From the NCBI GenBank assembly GCA_030697825.1, contig JAUYOW010000232.1, positions 1 through 53,884 of the forward strand: DNA of 53,884 bases. The letters are read 5' to 3'. This stretch comes from Gemmatimonadales bacterium. GTDB taxonomy: Bacteria > Gemmatimonadota > Gemmatimonadetes > Gemmatimonadales > JACORV01. The position numbers and the translations under genes were made by a program. Shown here piece after piece: positions 28,153 to 41,954 of the stretch. A model generated the notes under the pieces. That model did not search any database. It was not told the DNA's origin and saw only the letters and a list, made by a program, of their open reading frames with translations. Positions within the stretch are counted from its first letter, which is position 1. Each line of letters starts with the position of its first letter.

Positions 28153-29702
28153 CCGCGGGCACAGGCGCACAGCCGCCCAGCCGCACAGTCGCATCGCTCG
28201 GTGCGCCCGTGCTCCTGTCCGTCTGTGCCCTCTTGCTGTGCGGCTGCGCCTACTACAACGGCATGTACAACGCCAAGCGCTGGAGCCGCGCGGCGGAACG
28301 GTCTGAGCGCGCGGGCCGCACGTCCGAGGCGCGCGAGCGATGGCAGCGCGCGGCGATTCATGCCGAGTCGCTGACCGCGCGTCACCCGCGCTCGCGCTGG
28401 GCCGACGACGCCATGCTGGTGCGTGGCCGCGCGGCCCTGCACCTCGAGCTGAACACCGAGGCGGCGGCGCTGCTCACGCGGGCGGCCCGGCAGGCCGGCG
28501 AGCCGGAGCAGCGGCTCGAGGCGCTGCTGCTGCTGGGTCGAGCCAACCTGGCGCTGCGGCGTCACGCCGACGCGCGATCGGCCTTCGACTCGGCGGTCGG
28601 GTCGTCGTCCAACCAGCGGCGGGCCGAGGCGCTGTTGTACCGCGGCCGGACCCTCCTGGCGATGGGTGCGCCGGCCGACGCGCTCACGGACTTCAACCTG
28701 TCCACCCACCCGCGCGCGCGCTTCGAGCGCGCGCGGGCGGCTCTGGCTCTCCGTGACACGGCCTTGGCGCGCGCGACGTTCGATTCGCTGGCCACGGAAC
28801 GGCGGTACGCGGAGCGCGACTGGCTGCCGGCGCTGGACAGTCTCGCGGCGGCCGGGACGCGGCAGCAGGCGGCGCTGATGGTAGACGCGCTGGCGCGGCG
28901 CGAGGATCTCGGCCGCGGCGAGCGCGCCCGGCTTCTTCTGGAGGACGGTGAGCGGGCGGCTAACGCGGGCGATGACGCGGCCGCGCTCTCGAGGTTCGGA
29001 GCGGTGGAGGAGTTGGTACCGGACAGTGCCGAGGCCAAGTCCGCCAGCGTGCGCTCGGAGCGGATCGCCCTGCGCGCCGCGCGAACCGACGACGAGGTCG
29101 CGGCGATCAGGGAGCGCCTCAGTGATCTGATGCAGCAGGGGGCGGCCGGCGCGCGCGAGGCGCAGCCGCTGCTCCGCCTGCTCGACAAGGCCGACGGTCT
29201 GGAGCGTTTGTCGGCGACGCCCGACGCGTTCTGGTATCTTCGCGCCGAGTTGATTCGTGATTCGCTCCGTGCCCCCGGCCTCGCCGCGGTGGACTTCGCC
29301 GCCATGGTCGAGCGATTCCCCGACTCGCCGTGGACGCCCAAGGGACTGGTAGCAGCCATCGCGGCGGGGCACCCGGACGCCGACGCGCTGCGCGCGCTCC
29401 TGGTCACTCGCTATGCCGAGAGCCCGTATGCCGTCGCAGCATTGGGCGGCGACGCCGAGCGCTACGCCGCGCTCGAGGACTCGCTCCAGCGGGCGCTGGA
29501 GCTCGCGCCGGCGGTGCGGCGCGGCGCGACGACCAGGCCGGGCGCCAACCCCGCAGCGGCCGAACCACTCGACGACGATGAGTCGGTGGGGGGGCGCCGG
29601 CCGCCCCCGTCGACCCAGCCGCGTCCTGCCCAGCCTCGGCCACCGGCTCCCCGACCGACGCCGCCGCCGCGCCCGCGGCCCGGCGCGCGACCCACACCGT
29701 GA
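28149..29702 (+). CDS. large TPR-like lipoprotein
   Basis: 517 residues. The N-terminus ends in a lipobox (ALLLCGC) followed by CAYYNGMYNAKRW, a signature of repeat-rich outer-membrane-linked lipoproteins. The body is built of alpha-helical TPR-like units (for example HPRSRWADDAMLVRGRAAL, a typical YbgF/BamD-type motif). The last about 60 residues are Pro/Arg-rich and probably disordered. A scaffolding or envelope-trafficking role is inferred. The signal peptide coding sequence falls in palindromic repeat family B and shares 28 of 29 nt with the bamD signal peptide. Confidence 0.8.
   Translation: MTAGTGAQPPSRTVASLGAPVLLSVCALLLCGCAYYNGMYNAKRWSRAAERSERAGRTSEARERWQRAAIHAESLTARHPRSRWADDAMLVRGRAALHLELNTEAAALLTRAARQAGEPEQRLEALLLLGRANLALRRHADARSAFDSAVGSSSNQRRAEALLYRGRTLLAMGAPADALTDFNLSTHPRARFERARAALALRDTALARATFDSLATERRYAERDWLPALDSLAAAGTRQQAALMVDALARREDLGRGERARLLLEDGERAANAGDDAAALSRFGAVEELVPDSAEAKSASVRSERIALRAARTDDEVAAIRERLSDLMQQGAAGAREAQPLLRLLDKADGLERLSATPDAFWYLRAELIRDSLRAPGLAAVDFAAMVERFPDSPWTPKGLVAAIAAGHPDADALRALLVTRYAESPYAVAALGGDAERYAALEDSLQRALELAPAVRRGATTRPGANPAAAEPLDDDESVGGRRPPPSTQPRPAQPRPPAPRPTPPPRPRPGARPTP
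28155..28250. repeat. palindromic repeat, family B, encoding a lipoprotein signal
   Basis: The left part (28155-28189) carries GGGCACAGGCGCACAG-type units, and the right part (28201-28250) their inverted form (CTGTGCCC, CTGTGCGGC). The right arm encodes the hydrophobic core and lipobox of the lipoprotein. 28219-28247 matches 52487-52515 at 28 of 29 positions. Confidence 0.7.
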
Positions 29703-30601
29703 GCGTCCTGGCCGCGACGTTCGTAGGCATCCCGTTCCTGAACCCCGTGCTCCTGGCGGCCGGCACCGCGGGCTTCGGCCGCGAGGTGGCCGGAGTGATC
29801 GATCTCGAGGCGCTCGGAGGGCTGGTCACGAAGGCCGTGAGCGTCGAGCCTCGTCACGGCAACCCGGCGCCTCGCGTCGCCGAGACCGGCGGCGCGATGC
29901 TCAACTCGGTCGGGCTGGCGAACCCGGGGCTCGACGTGGTCCGGGGCGAGCACCTCCCCTGGCTTCGGGCCCATCTTCGGAACGCCCGCGTCATCGTCAA
30001 CGTGGTCGGCAACACGGTCGAGGACTTCGTCGCCGTGGTCGCGGGGCTCACGGATGAGCCGGTAGTAGCCGCGTTCGAGCTCAACGTTTCGTGCCCGAAC
30101 GTCGGGAAAGGCGGACTCGAGTTCGGCGCCGATGATGCGATACTCGCCGATCTGGTCCGGCGCGCGCGCGGTGCGACCCAGCACCCGCTCGTCGTGAAGC
30201 TCTCGCCGACGCTGCCCGACCCGGCGCGCACCGCCGCGGCCGCGACAGCCGCCGGCGCCGATGCCTTCACCGCGGTGAACACCATGCCGGCATTGCTATA
30301 TGAGGAAGACGGTCGCCCGCGGCTCGGCGGCGGCGGCGGCGGGATGAGCGGCCCGCCGCTGCTGCCCGTCGGCGTGCGCGTTACTCGCATCCTTGCTCGC
30401 GAGAGCGGATGCCCGGTGATAGGCGCCGGCGGCGTTCGCAGCGGCCGGGACGCCTGGCAGTACCTGCGGGCCGGCGCGACCCTCGTCGCGGTAGGCACCG
30501 CGGCGCTCGCGGACCCGCGCGCCCCGGAGCGCATCGTGCGTGAGCTGCGCGAGATCGTCACCCGCGATCGCCCGGGACCCGGCGCTGAGCGAGTCGCGTA
30601 G
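29699..30601 (+). CDS. pyrD: dihydroorotate dehydrogenase, class 1
   Basis: 300 residues. FLNPVLLAAGTAGFGREV, FELNVSCPNVGKGG (with the class 1 catalytic Cys), VVKLSPTL, NTMPALLYEEDGRPRLGGGGGGMSG-type FMN loop and IGAGGVRSGRDAWQYL-type segments identify PyrD of class 1B-like type. It oxidises dihydroorotate to orotate in pyrimidine synthesis; class 1B enzymes use NAD+ through a PyrK subunit, which is not in the window. The GTG lies in a GTGA overlap with the lipoprotein gene. pyrF follows after 4 nt. Confidence 0.93.
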   Translation: MSVLAATFVGIPFLNPVLLAAGTAGFGREVAGVIDLEALGGLVTKAVSVEPRHGNPAPRVAETGGAMLNSVGLANPGLDVVRGEHLPWLRAHLRNARVIVNVVGNTVEDFVAVVAGLTDEPVVAAFELNVSCPNVGKGGLEFGADDAILADLVRRARGATQHPLVVKLSPTLPDPARTAAAATAAGADAFTAVNTMPALLYEEDGRPRLGGGGGGMSGPPLLPVGVRVTRILARESGCPVIGAGGVRSGRDAWQYLRAGATLVAVGTAALADPRAPERIVRELREIVTRDRPGPGAERVA

Positions 30602-30605
30602 CGCG

Positions 30606-31292
30606 ATGGCCGAGATCGCCGTCGCGCTGGATCTTAGAGACTCCGCCGCCGTACTTGGGATGGTGGACGCACTCGGCGCGGACGCGACGTGGTACAAGGT
30701 TGGGCCGGTGCTTCTGGTGAGCGACGGGCCGGCGATCGTGAAGGAGCTGGTGGCGAGGGGCAAGCGCGTGTTCCTGGACCTCAAGTGGCACGACATCCCC
30801 AACACGGTGGCGGGCGCGGTGGCGGCGGCGGGTGCGATCGGCGCGGCCCTCGCCACGGTACACCTGGCGGGAGGCGCGCGCATGCTGGCAGCCGCGGCCG
30901 AGGCGCGCCGTGGCGGGCTGAGACTGGTCGGCGTCGGGATCCTGACGTCGCTGGGCGGGCCGGAGTACGCGGAGGTGGTGGGACGCCCCGTGACCGACCT
31001 CGCCGCGGAGCAGCGCCGGCTGGTGGAGCATGGTCTGGGCGCCGGGCTCGATGGGTTCGTGACCGCCGCGTCGGAAGCGCCCACGGTGCGCGGGCTCGCC
31101 GGACCCGGCGCGCTGCTGGTCGTGCCCGGTATCCGCCGCGCCGCCGACGCCCCCGACGACCAGCGCCGCGTCACCACTCCCGGCGAGGCGGTGCGCGCGG
31201 GCGCCGATCTGCTCGTGGTCGGCCGGCCGATCACCGGTGCGCCGGATCCGCGCGCGGCGCTGCGCGCGATCCGCGAGGAGATGGACCGGTGA
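30606..31292 (+). CDS. pyrF: orotidine 5'-phosphate decarboxylase
   Basis: 228 residues. MAEIAVALDLRDSAAVLGMV, the catalytic DLKWHDIPNTV (DxKxxD) and VPGIRRAADAPDDQRRV identify PyrF group 1. It makes UMP from OMP. The start at 30606 follows the pyrD stop by 4 nt. The end overlaps the next gene as GTGA. Together with pyrD here and carB further on, three de novo pyrimidine genes lie in the window. Confidence 0.95.
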   Translation: MAEIAVALDLRDSAAVLGMVDALGADATWYKVGPVLLVSDGPAIVKELVARGKRVFLDLKWHDIPNTVAGAVAAAGAIGAALATVHLAGGARMLAAAAEARRGGLRLVGVGILTSLGGPEYAEVVGRPVTDLAAEQRRLVEHGLGAGLDGFVTAASEAPTVRGLAGPGALLVVPGIRRAADAPDDQRRVTTPGEAVRAGADLLVVGRPITGAPDPRAALRAIREEMDR

Positions 31293-31795
31293 TCCGCGTC
31301 CTCGGCATGCTGGCGTGCGCCACCTGCCTTGGCGCCGCGGCTCCGCCGGGCTTAGGCCGATCCGAAAGCCCGACGACTTCCGGCCGTTCTCCCGGTGAGC
31401 TTCTTCGCGCCTGCACATCGGTAGACCGTACCCCGCAGGCCGAGTCGCTGCTCGTGGCCGCGCGGCGTGCCGCCCGCGCGTTCGCCAGGCACGAATTCGA
31501 CGAGCTGGTGGCACAGAGCAACGGCATCCTGCTCAGCCTGCCGGGGTCGGACCCGTCGGCGCCACTCCAGCCGGCGCAGGCCGCCCTGCTGCTCCACGCC
31601 TTCGCCGACGGCGCGGACGAAGAATCGGTGGAGGTCGTGGTGGCGCGGCACGTGGACCGGGACCGTGCATACGTCGAAGCGAGGCGTGTTTTCACCCTGC
31701 GCGGTACTACGACTCGGCGCACCCAAACCATATACTTGGGGCTGCGCCTGGAAAGGGTGTCGTACCGCCTGGTGGAGCTCCGGGTGGTGCCGTAA
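31289..31795 (+). CDS. exported protein of unknown function, 168 aa
   Basis: Starts at GTG in the GTGA overlap with pyrF. The N-terminus ([17 protein letters not shown]) is a signal peptide with cysteines but no clear lipobox. The mature part has an alpha-beta pattern resembling DUF4783-like proteins ([15 protein letters not shown], then [12 protein letters not shown] and [10 protein letters not shown]). That likeness is weak, and I do not assign a function. Confidence 0.6.
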   Translation: MIRVLGMLACATCLGAAAPPGLGRSESPTTSGRSPGELLRACTSVDRTPQAESLLVAARRAARAFARHEFDELVAQSNGILLSLPGSDPSAPLQPAQAALLLHAFADGADEESVEVVVARHVDRDRAYVEARRVFTLRGTTTRRTQTIYLGLRLERVSYRLVELRVVP

Positions 31796-31815
31796 ATCCG
31801 GAGTGCCGGGGTCGC

Positions 31816-31844
31816 TTGCGCCAAGTTCAGGACCCGTCTATGTT
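31816..31844 (+). promoter_or_regulatory. candidate promoter of the alpha ribosomal operon
   Basis: TTGCGC (31816-31821) and TATGTT (31839-31844) are separated by exactly 17 nt, 37 nt before the rpmJ start. The -10 region lies inside the loop of an inverted repeat (31826-31861). Confidence 0.5.
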
Positions 31845-31861
31845 TGGGGTCTTGTCCTGAA
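31826..31861 (+). promoter_or_regulatory. inverted repeat in the alpha operon leader
   Basis: TTCAGGAC (31826-31833) and GTCCTGAA (31854-31861) are perfectly complementary around a 20-nt centre; inner CCC/GGG bases extend the pairing. It could be a leader structure for autoregulation by ribosomal protein S4, an operator, or a terminator for the preceding genes. Confidence 0.45.
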
Positions 31862-31880
31862 CCGGGCTGAGGGGCCTTTC

Positions 31881-31997
31881 TTGAAGGTACGTAGCAGCGT
31901 CAAACCGGTCTGTGAGCACTGCAGGGTCGTCAAGCGCCGCGGCGTGATCCGGGTGATCTGCAAGCGCTCCCCAAAACACAAGCAGCGGCAGGGTTAG
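31881..31997 (+). CDS. rpmJ: 50S ribosomal protein bL36
   Basis: 38 residues from TTG at 31881: [19 protein letters not shown], then [14 protein letters not shown]. The zinc-binding residues are three Cys and one His (CEHC, C and H of SPKH), so this is the zinc-containing form. GAGGGG lies about 8 nt upstream. It opens the alpha operon and ends 3 nt before rpsM. The TTG start makes it easy to miss. Confidence 0.96.
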   Translation: MKVRSSVKPVCEHCRVVKRRGVIRVICKRSPKHKQRQG

Positions 31998-32000
31998 CGC

Positions 32001-32384
32001 ATGGCACGAATCTCGGGCGTCGACCTTCCGCGCGACAAGCGCATCGAAGTCGGTCTCATGGCCATCTTCGGCGTCGGGCGCACCACGGCCGCGCGCATCC
32101 TCGAGCGGACGGGCATCGCGTCGTCCACGCGGGTGCGAGACCTCACCGACAACGAAGTCTCGCGGCTCCGGCAGGTGATCGAGCGCGACTTCAAGGTCGA
32201 AGGCGCCCTGCGCACCGAAGTCGCGATGAACATCAAGCGGCTGATGGATATCGGCTGCTACCGCGGCATCCGCCACCGGCGCGGGCTGCCGGTACGCGGG
32301 CAGCGCACGCGGACCAACGCGCGGACCAAGAAGGGCCCGCGCCGGACCATCGCCGGAAAGAAGAAAGTGCTGGCTAAGAAGTAA
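32001..32384 (+). CDS. rpsM: 30S ribosomal protein uS13
   Basis: 127 residues. [32 protein letters not shown] and [20 protein letters not shown] are uS13 signatures. It sits in the 30S head and contacts the P-site tRNA and the large subunit. Second gene of the alpha operon, 3 nt before rpsK. Confidence 0.98.
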   Translation: MARISGVDLPRDKRIEVGLMAIFGVGRTTAARILERTGIASSTRVRDLTDNEVSRLRQVIERDFKVEGALRTEVAMNIKRLMDIGCYRGIRHRRGLPVRGQRTRTNARTKKGPRRTIAGKKKVLAKK

Positions 32385-32387
32385 CCC

Positions 32388-32858
32388 ATGGCCGACGAAC
32401 CGACGACCGTACCGGCCGCGACGCCGGCGCCCGAGGGCGCCGCCGCGGCGACCGCTGCCGAAGGGGACAAGGCTCCCCGCAAGGCCGGCGGAAAGCGCAC
32501 CAAGAAGGTCGTGGAGTCGGAGGGCATCGCGCACGTGATGGCGACCTTCAACAACACGATCGTCACGATCACCGATCTCCACGGTAACACCGTCGCCTGG
32601 GGCACCGCCGGGAAGTCGGGGTTCAAGGGATCGAAGAAGTCCACGCCTTTCGCCGCTACCGTCGCGGCCGAGCAGGCGGGGCGCGACGCCTACAATCTCG
32701 GCGTCCGCCGGGTGCATGTCCGCGTGCAAGGTCCCGGGTCGGGCCGGGAATCGGCGATCCAGGCGCTCGCTAACGCGGGGCTCAACATCAAGTCCATCCG
32801 GGACGTGACGCCGATCCCGCACAACGGCTGCCGCCCTCCGAAGAAGCGCAGGGTCTAG
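32388..32858 (+). CDS. rpsK: 30S ribosomal protein uS11 with N-terminal extension
   Basis: 156 residues; typical uS11 has about 125-130. The conserved part starts near residue 45 ([18 protein letters not shown]) and includes [18 protein letters not shown] and [18 protein letters not shown]. The first 40 residues are Ala/Pro/Glu-rich, then Lys-rich ([11 protein letters not shown]), and probably disordered. Its stop overlaps the rpsD start (TAGTG). Confidence 0.97.
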   Translation: MADEPTTVPAATPAPEGAAAATAAEGDKAPRKAGGKRTKKVVESEGIAHVMATFNNTIVTITDLHGNTVAWGTAGKSGFKGSKKSTPFAATVAAEQAGRDAYNLGVRRVHVRVQGPGSGRESAIQALANAGLNIKSIRDVTPIPHNGCRPPKKRRV

Positions 32859-33493
32859 TGGGACGATACACGGACGCGAACTGCAAGCTCTGCCGCCGCG
32901 AGGGGGAGAAGCTGTTCCTCAAGGGCGCACGGTGCCTGACGGAGAAGTGCGCGGTGGAGAAGCGCGCCTATGCGCCCGGCCAGCACGGCCAGACGGCGGG
33001 GCGCCGGCGCAAGGCGTCGCAGTACTCGCGCCAGCTGCGTGAGAAGCAGAAGGTGAAGCGGATCTACGGGCTGACTGAGCGGCAGTTCCGCAACACCTTC
33101 CAGAGGGTCCTGCGCGAGGACGGCGTGACGGGCGAGAACCTGCTCATCGCGCTGGAGTCGAGGCTGGACAACGTCGTCTACCGGCTCGGCTTCGCGGCCA
33201 GCCGAAAGGCGGCGCGCCAGCTGGTGGGCCACGGCCACGTCGAGGTGAACGGCCGGCGGGTGGATGTTCCGTCTTTCGTCCTGAAGCAGGGGGACGAGAT
33301 CCGCGTCGCCCAGGCGAGCCGCGAACTGGAATCGGTGGCGGTCGCCCAGGACCTGGCGTCCAAGGGGCAGGCAGTGCCGTGGATCGCGGTGGACCGCGAG
33401 GCCCGGACCGGCAAGGTCACCGAGCGTCCGAGCCGGGACACGATCCCCGTCGCGGCCGAAGAACAGCTGATCGTCGAGCTTTATTCCAAATGA
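32858..33493 (+). CDS. rpsD: 30S ribosomal protein uS4
   Basis: 211 residues from GTG at 32858. The N-terminal CKLCRREGEKLFLKGARC and the following C of LTEKC make a four-Cys zinc site (C+ form). The S4 RNA-binding domain is RLDNVVYRLGFAASRKAAR, then LVGHGHVEVNGRRVDVPS. S4 nucleates 30S assembly and in E. coli represses this operon. Overlaps rpoA by 4 nt (ATGA). Confidence 0.98.
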   Translation: MGRYTDANCKLCRREGEKLFLKGARCLTEKCAVEKRAYAPGQHGQTAGRRRKASQYSRQLREKQKVKRIYGLTERQFRNTFQRVLREDGVTGENLLIALESRLDNVVYRLGFAASRKAARQLVGHGHVEVNGRRVDVPSFVLKQGDEIRVAQASRELESVAVAQDLASKGQAVPWIAVDREARTGKVTERPSRDTIPVAAEEQLIVELYSK

Positions 33494-34557
33494 GCATGAC
33501 CATCGATTTGACGGGGCTGGTCCGCCCGCACCTGGTCGAGATGACCAAGCGGGAAGACAACCCGAACGCCGCCGAGTTCCGGCTGCAGCCGCTCGAGCGG
33601 GGGTTCGGGTACACGCTGGGCAACGCCATGCGGCGGATGCTGCTTTCCTCGCTGCGCGGGTCCGCCGTGTGGGCGTTCCGCATGGACGGCGTCCAGCACG
33701 AGCACCAGACGGTGCCGGGCGTGGTCGAGGACGTGCACCAGATCATCCAGAAGCTCAAGTCGCTGACGATCGTGCTCGCGCCCGAAGTCGACGAGGCCGT
33801 GCTGCATATCCATCATGCGGCCGAAGGCCCGGTTTACGTGCGCGACATCGAGCCGCACGGCTCGGTGCGCGTGGTGAACCCGGACCACCTCCTGTTCACG
33901 GTGCAGGACGACCACGAGCTCAACATGGAGCTCTACGTCAAGAAGGGCCGCGGGTACGTCGAGGCCGAGCAGCACCCGGTGGACCGCGCGATGCCGGTCG
34001 ACGTGGTGCGGGTGGACTCGCTCTACAGCCCGGTTCGGCGCGCCAACTTCACCGTCACGGAGACGCGCGTGGGACAGCGCACCGACTTCGACCGCCTCAC
34101 CCTCACCGTCGAGACCAACGGGGCGATCACCCCTGAGGACGCGGTGGCGTACGCGGCCGCGCTCTCCCAGCACCACTTCTCGTACTTCGTCTCCTTCGGC
34201 ACGGTGCCGATGGTCGAGGCCGAGACCGCGGCGCAGCCCTCGGGCGACACCGAGCGTCTTCGCACGCTGCTGGGCCGCGTGATCGACGAGTGCGGCCTCT
34301 CGGTCCGGTCCATCAACTCACTCAAGAACTCCAACATCCGGACTCTCGGCGACCTGGTGCGCAACACCGAGGAACAGCTCCTCAAGGTGCGCAACGTCGG
34401 TGAGAAGGCGGTGGCCGAAATAGCCGAGCTGCTGCTGCGCGAGGGGCTGAACTTCGGCATGCAGTGGGAAGAGAGCGAGGCGGGGTTCCGCCTCCTCGAC
34501 CGCGGTACGACTCCCGTGGTACGGCCGGTAACGGCCGAGGCGGGGAAGGAAGCGTAG
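33490..34557 (+). CDS. rpoA: RNA polymerase subunit alpha
   Basis: 355 residues. The N-terminal dimerisation domain has QPLERGFGYTLGNAMRRML and SSLRGSAVWAFRMDGVQHE. The C-terminal DNA-binding domain is linked from about residue 255: VRSINSLKNSNIRTLGDLV, then LLKVRNVGEKAVAEI. The start at ATG 33490 was chosen over the upstream open frame because it overlaps the rpsD stop (ATGA) and matches the usual N-terminus. Confidence 0.98.
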   Translation: MSMTIDLTGLVRPHLVEMTKREDNPNAAEFRLQPLERGFGYTLGNAMRRMLLSSLRGSAVWAFRMDGVQHEHQTVPGVVEDVHQIIQKLKSLTIVLAPEVDEAVLHIHHAAEGPVYVRDIEPHGSVRVVNPDHLLFTVQDDHELNMELYVKKGRGYVEAEQHPVDRAMPVDVVRVDSLYSPVRRANFTVTETRVGQRTDFDRLTLTVETNGAITPEDAVAYAAALSQHHFSYFVSFGTVPMVEAETAAQPSGDTERLRTLLGRVIDECGLSVRSINSLKNSNIRTLGDLVRNTEEQLLKVRNVGEKAVAEIAELLLREGLNFGMQWEESEAGFRLLDRGTTPVVRPVTAEAGKEA

Positions 34558-34914
34558 ATGCGGCATCGGGCCAAGCACCGCCAGCTCTCCCGCACCTCGG
34601 AGCACCGCCGGGCGCTGCTCTCGAACATGGCGACCAGCCTGTTCCGTCACGACGCCATCGTCACGACGGTAGCCAAGGCCAAGGAGCTGCGGCCGGTGGC
34701 GGAGAAGCTCATAACCCTGGCCCGCCGCGGCGACCTGCACGCGCGCCGGCTGGTAGAACGCCGCATCCGGGACAAGGACGTGAGCAGCCGGCTGTTCAAG
34801 GAGATCGGGCCGCGTTTCCAGGCCCGGCCCGGCGGCTACACCCGCATCATCCGGATCGGCCACCGGGTCGGCGACGGGGCGGAGACGGCCAGGATCGAGC
34901 TGCTGAAGGAATAG
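34558..34914 (+). CDS. rplQ: 50S ribosomal protein bL17
   Basis: 118 residues. MRHRAKHRQLSRTSEHRRAL and SLFRHDAIVTTVAKAKELRP are bL17 signatures. Last gene of the alpha operon, directly adjoining the rpoA stop. It ends 10 nt from the convergent rpmB. Confidence 0.98.
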   Translation: MRHRAKHRQLSRTSEHRRALLSNMATSLFRHDAIVTTVAKAKELRPVAEKLITLARRGDLHARRLVERRIRDKDVSSRLFKEIGPRFQARPGGYTRIIRIGHRVGDGAETARIELLKE

Positions 34915-34924
34915 CCGTTGGCCT

Positions 34925-35116
34925 TCACCCCGCCTTTTTCACCCGATTCGACTTGATACAGGCCACGCAGACCCGCACCCGCTTGGGGGCGCCGTCCACC
35001 AACGTCCGCACGGTCTGGAGGTTGGGGTACCAGCGCCGTATCGTCCGGTTGTTGGCGTGGGAGACGGTGTTGCCGAACGTCGGGCCCTTGCCGCATACCG
35101 TGCACTTCCGCGCCAC
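34925..35116 (-). CDS. rpmB: 50S ribosomal protein bL28
   Basis: 63 residues from GTG (35114-35116). [20 protein letters not shown] and [16 protein letters not shown] show two CxxC pairs, the zinc-binding form. It is a stand-alone gene on the minus strand, convergent with rplQ. GAGG lies upstream of the start. Confidence 0.97.
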   Translation of the reverse strand: MARKCTVCGKGPTFGNTVSHANNRTIRRWYPNLQTVRTLVDGAPKRVRVCVACIKSNRVKKAG

Positions 35117-35152
35117 GTTTTCCTCGCTTCAAAAAGACGTCAACAGCCGTTA

Positions 35153-35182
35153 AGTTTAGCCCGCTTTAGCCGTGCCTCGCAA
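35153..35182 (-). promoter_or_regulatory. candidate rpmB promoter
   Basis: On the minus strand TTGCGA (35177-35182) and TAAACT (35153-35158) are 18 nt apart, about 37 nt upstream of the rpmB start. The rest of the 126-nt divergent gap to gmd shows no convincing forward promoter. Confidence 0.45.
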
Positions 35183-35239
35183 GGGGTTGGCCCACTCGGG
35201 CGCACGCCGCGCGCCGCCCCAAACCGTTCGCCGGATTGA

Positions 35240-40413
<5,174 letters not shown>

Positions 40414-40414
<1 letters not shown>

Positions 40415-41388
40415 TGGGTGGAGCGAAGGAACCAAAGAAGAAGGCGGCCGCCGCGGGTCGGGCGGCACCGGCGTCCAAGGCCAAAGCCGGCAAGGCGCCG
40501 CCATTCCCGTCCGACAAGCTCCCGGGCGCGGTGAAGAACGGTGAGCCGCTGGGGCGGCACACGACGTTCCGCATCGGTGGTCCGGCGCTGGTCCACTTCC
40601 AGCCGGCCACCGTCGAGGCGGTCGTGGGCGCCGTCGCCTGGGCCAAGCAGCACGGCCTCCCGTGGCTGGTGCTGGGCCTCGGGTCCAACGTCCTGATCCG
40701 CGACGGCGGATTCCGCGGCCTGGTCCTCAAGATCGGCAAGGGACTGGACACCTTCACGCACCGGGCCGGGACCTGGAAGGTCGGAGCGGGACTGCCGGTG
40801 CCGCTCCTGGCCCGCAAGAGCGCGGAGGCCGGGTTCGCCGGCGTGCAGCGGCTGGTGGGCGTGCCTGGGACCGTGGGCGGCGGCGTCTTCATGAACGCCG
40901 GGGCGCACGGTCAGGACTTCGAGCACGTGTTGATCTCAGCCACGGTGCTCACCCCGGCGGGCGAGATAGAGGACAAGGCGAAGAAGGCCATTTCCTTCAG
41001 CTACCGGAAGAGCGGGCTCGAGGGTCACGTCGTCCTGGGGTGCGCGTTGAAGCTGGAGGAGGACAGCCCCGAGCGCGTGAAGGCCGACCTGGCGATGGTG
41101 CTCAAGAAGCGCAAGGAGGGCACGCCGTTCGACCAGCCGTGCTGCGGCAGCGTCTTCAAGAACCCGGCGGAGATGACCGCCGCCCGGCTCATCGACCGGT
41201 GCGGGCTCAAGGGGCGGCGCGTCGGTGGTGCGGAGATCTCGACCATGCACGCCAACTACATCGTGAACAAGGGCAACGCCTCGGCCGACGATGTGATGAA
41301 GCTGATCGACATCACCCGGACCGCGGTCTTCAAGGAGTTCGGCATCGAGCTGGAACTCGAGGTCAAGGTCCTCGGCGAGGCGAAGTGA
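40414..41388 (+). CDS. murB: UDP-N-acetylenolpyruvoylglucosamine reductase
   Basis: 324 residues. FAD-binding segments are [36 protein letters not shown] and [18 protein letters not shown]. The proton-donor Ser is in CCGSVFKNP, and the catalytic Glu in VKVLGE. It makes UDP-MurNAc for peptidoglycan. An extra Lys/Ala-rich N-terminal tail (about 33 residues) precedes the core. ATG 40414 overlaps the carB stop (TGATG); GTG 40411 is an alternative. Confidence 0.95.
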
Positions 41389-41954
41389 GCGACATCTTCG
41401 TCCATCCTTCGTCGTTCGTGGACGAGGGGGCCGTGATCGGGAAGGGCACCAAGGTCTGGCACTTCTGCCACGTGATGGCGGGCGCGCGGGTCGGCGAACG
41501 GTGCAACATCGGACAGAACTGCGTGATCATGCCCGGCACGCGGCTCGGGAACAACGTGAAGCTCCAGAACAACGTGTCGGTCTACGAGGGCGTGGTGCTC
41601 GAAGACGACGTGTTCTGCGGCCCTTCCATGGTGTTCACCAACGTGGCTACGCCGCGGAGTCACGTGAACCGCCGCGGCGAGTACGATCGGACGCTGGTGA
41701 AGCAGGGCGCGAGCATCGGCGCGAACGCGACTATCGTCTGCGGCACGACGCTGGGGCGGTTCAGCTTCGTGGGCGCCGGCGCCGTGGTCACCAGGGACGT
41801 GAAGGATCACGCCCTGGTGGTGGGGAACCCGGCCCGGCAGATCGGCTGGATGTGCCAGTGCGGCGAGCGGCTCGCGCTGACGGACGGCCGCGGTGCCTGC
41901 GCGCGCTGCGGATCCGGGTACGCCGACCAGGCCGGAGAGCTGGTGCCGCGATGA
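41385..41954 (+). CDS. wbpD: UDP-2-acetamido-3-amino-glucuronate N-acetyltransferase (WbpD/WlbB-type)
   Basis: 189 residues. A left-handed beta-helix of hexapeptide repeats ([39 protein letters not shown]) is followed by [19 protein letters not shown] and a second CARCG, a small zinc ribbon typical of the WlbB group. It acetylates the 3-amino group of the UDP sugar. The flanking aminotransferase, oxidoreductase and dehydrogenase give the matching pathway. GTG start in a GTGA overlap. Confidence 0.88.
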   Translation: MSDIFVHPSSFVDEGAVIGKGTKVWHFCHVMAGARVGERCNIGQNCVIMPGTRLGNNVKLQNNVSVYEGVVLEDDVFCGPSMVFTNVATPRSHVNRRGEYDRTLVKQGASIGANATIVCGTTLGRFSFVGAGAVVTRDVKDHALVVGNPARQIGWMCQCGERLALTDGRGACARCGSGYADQAGELVPR

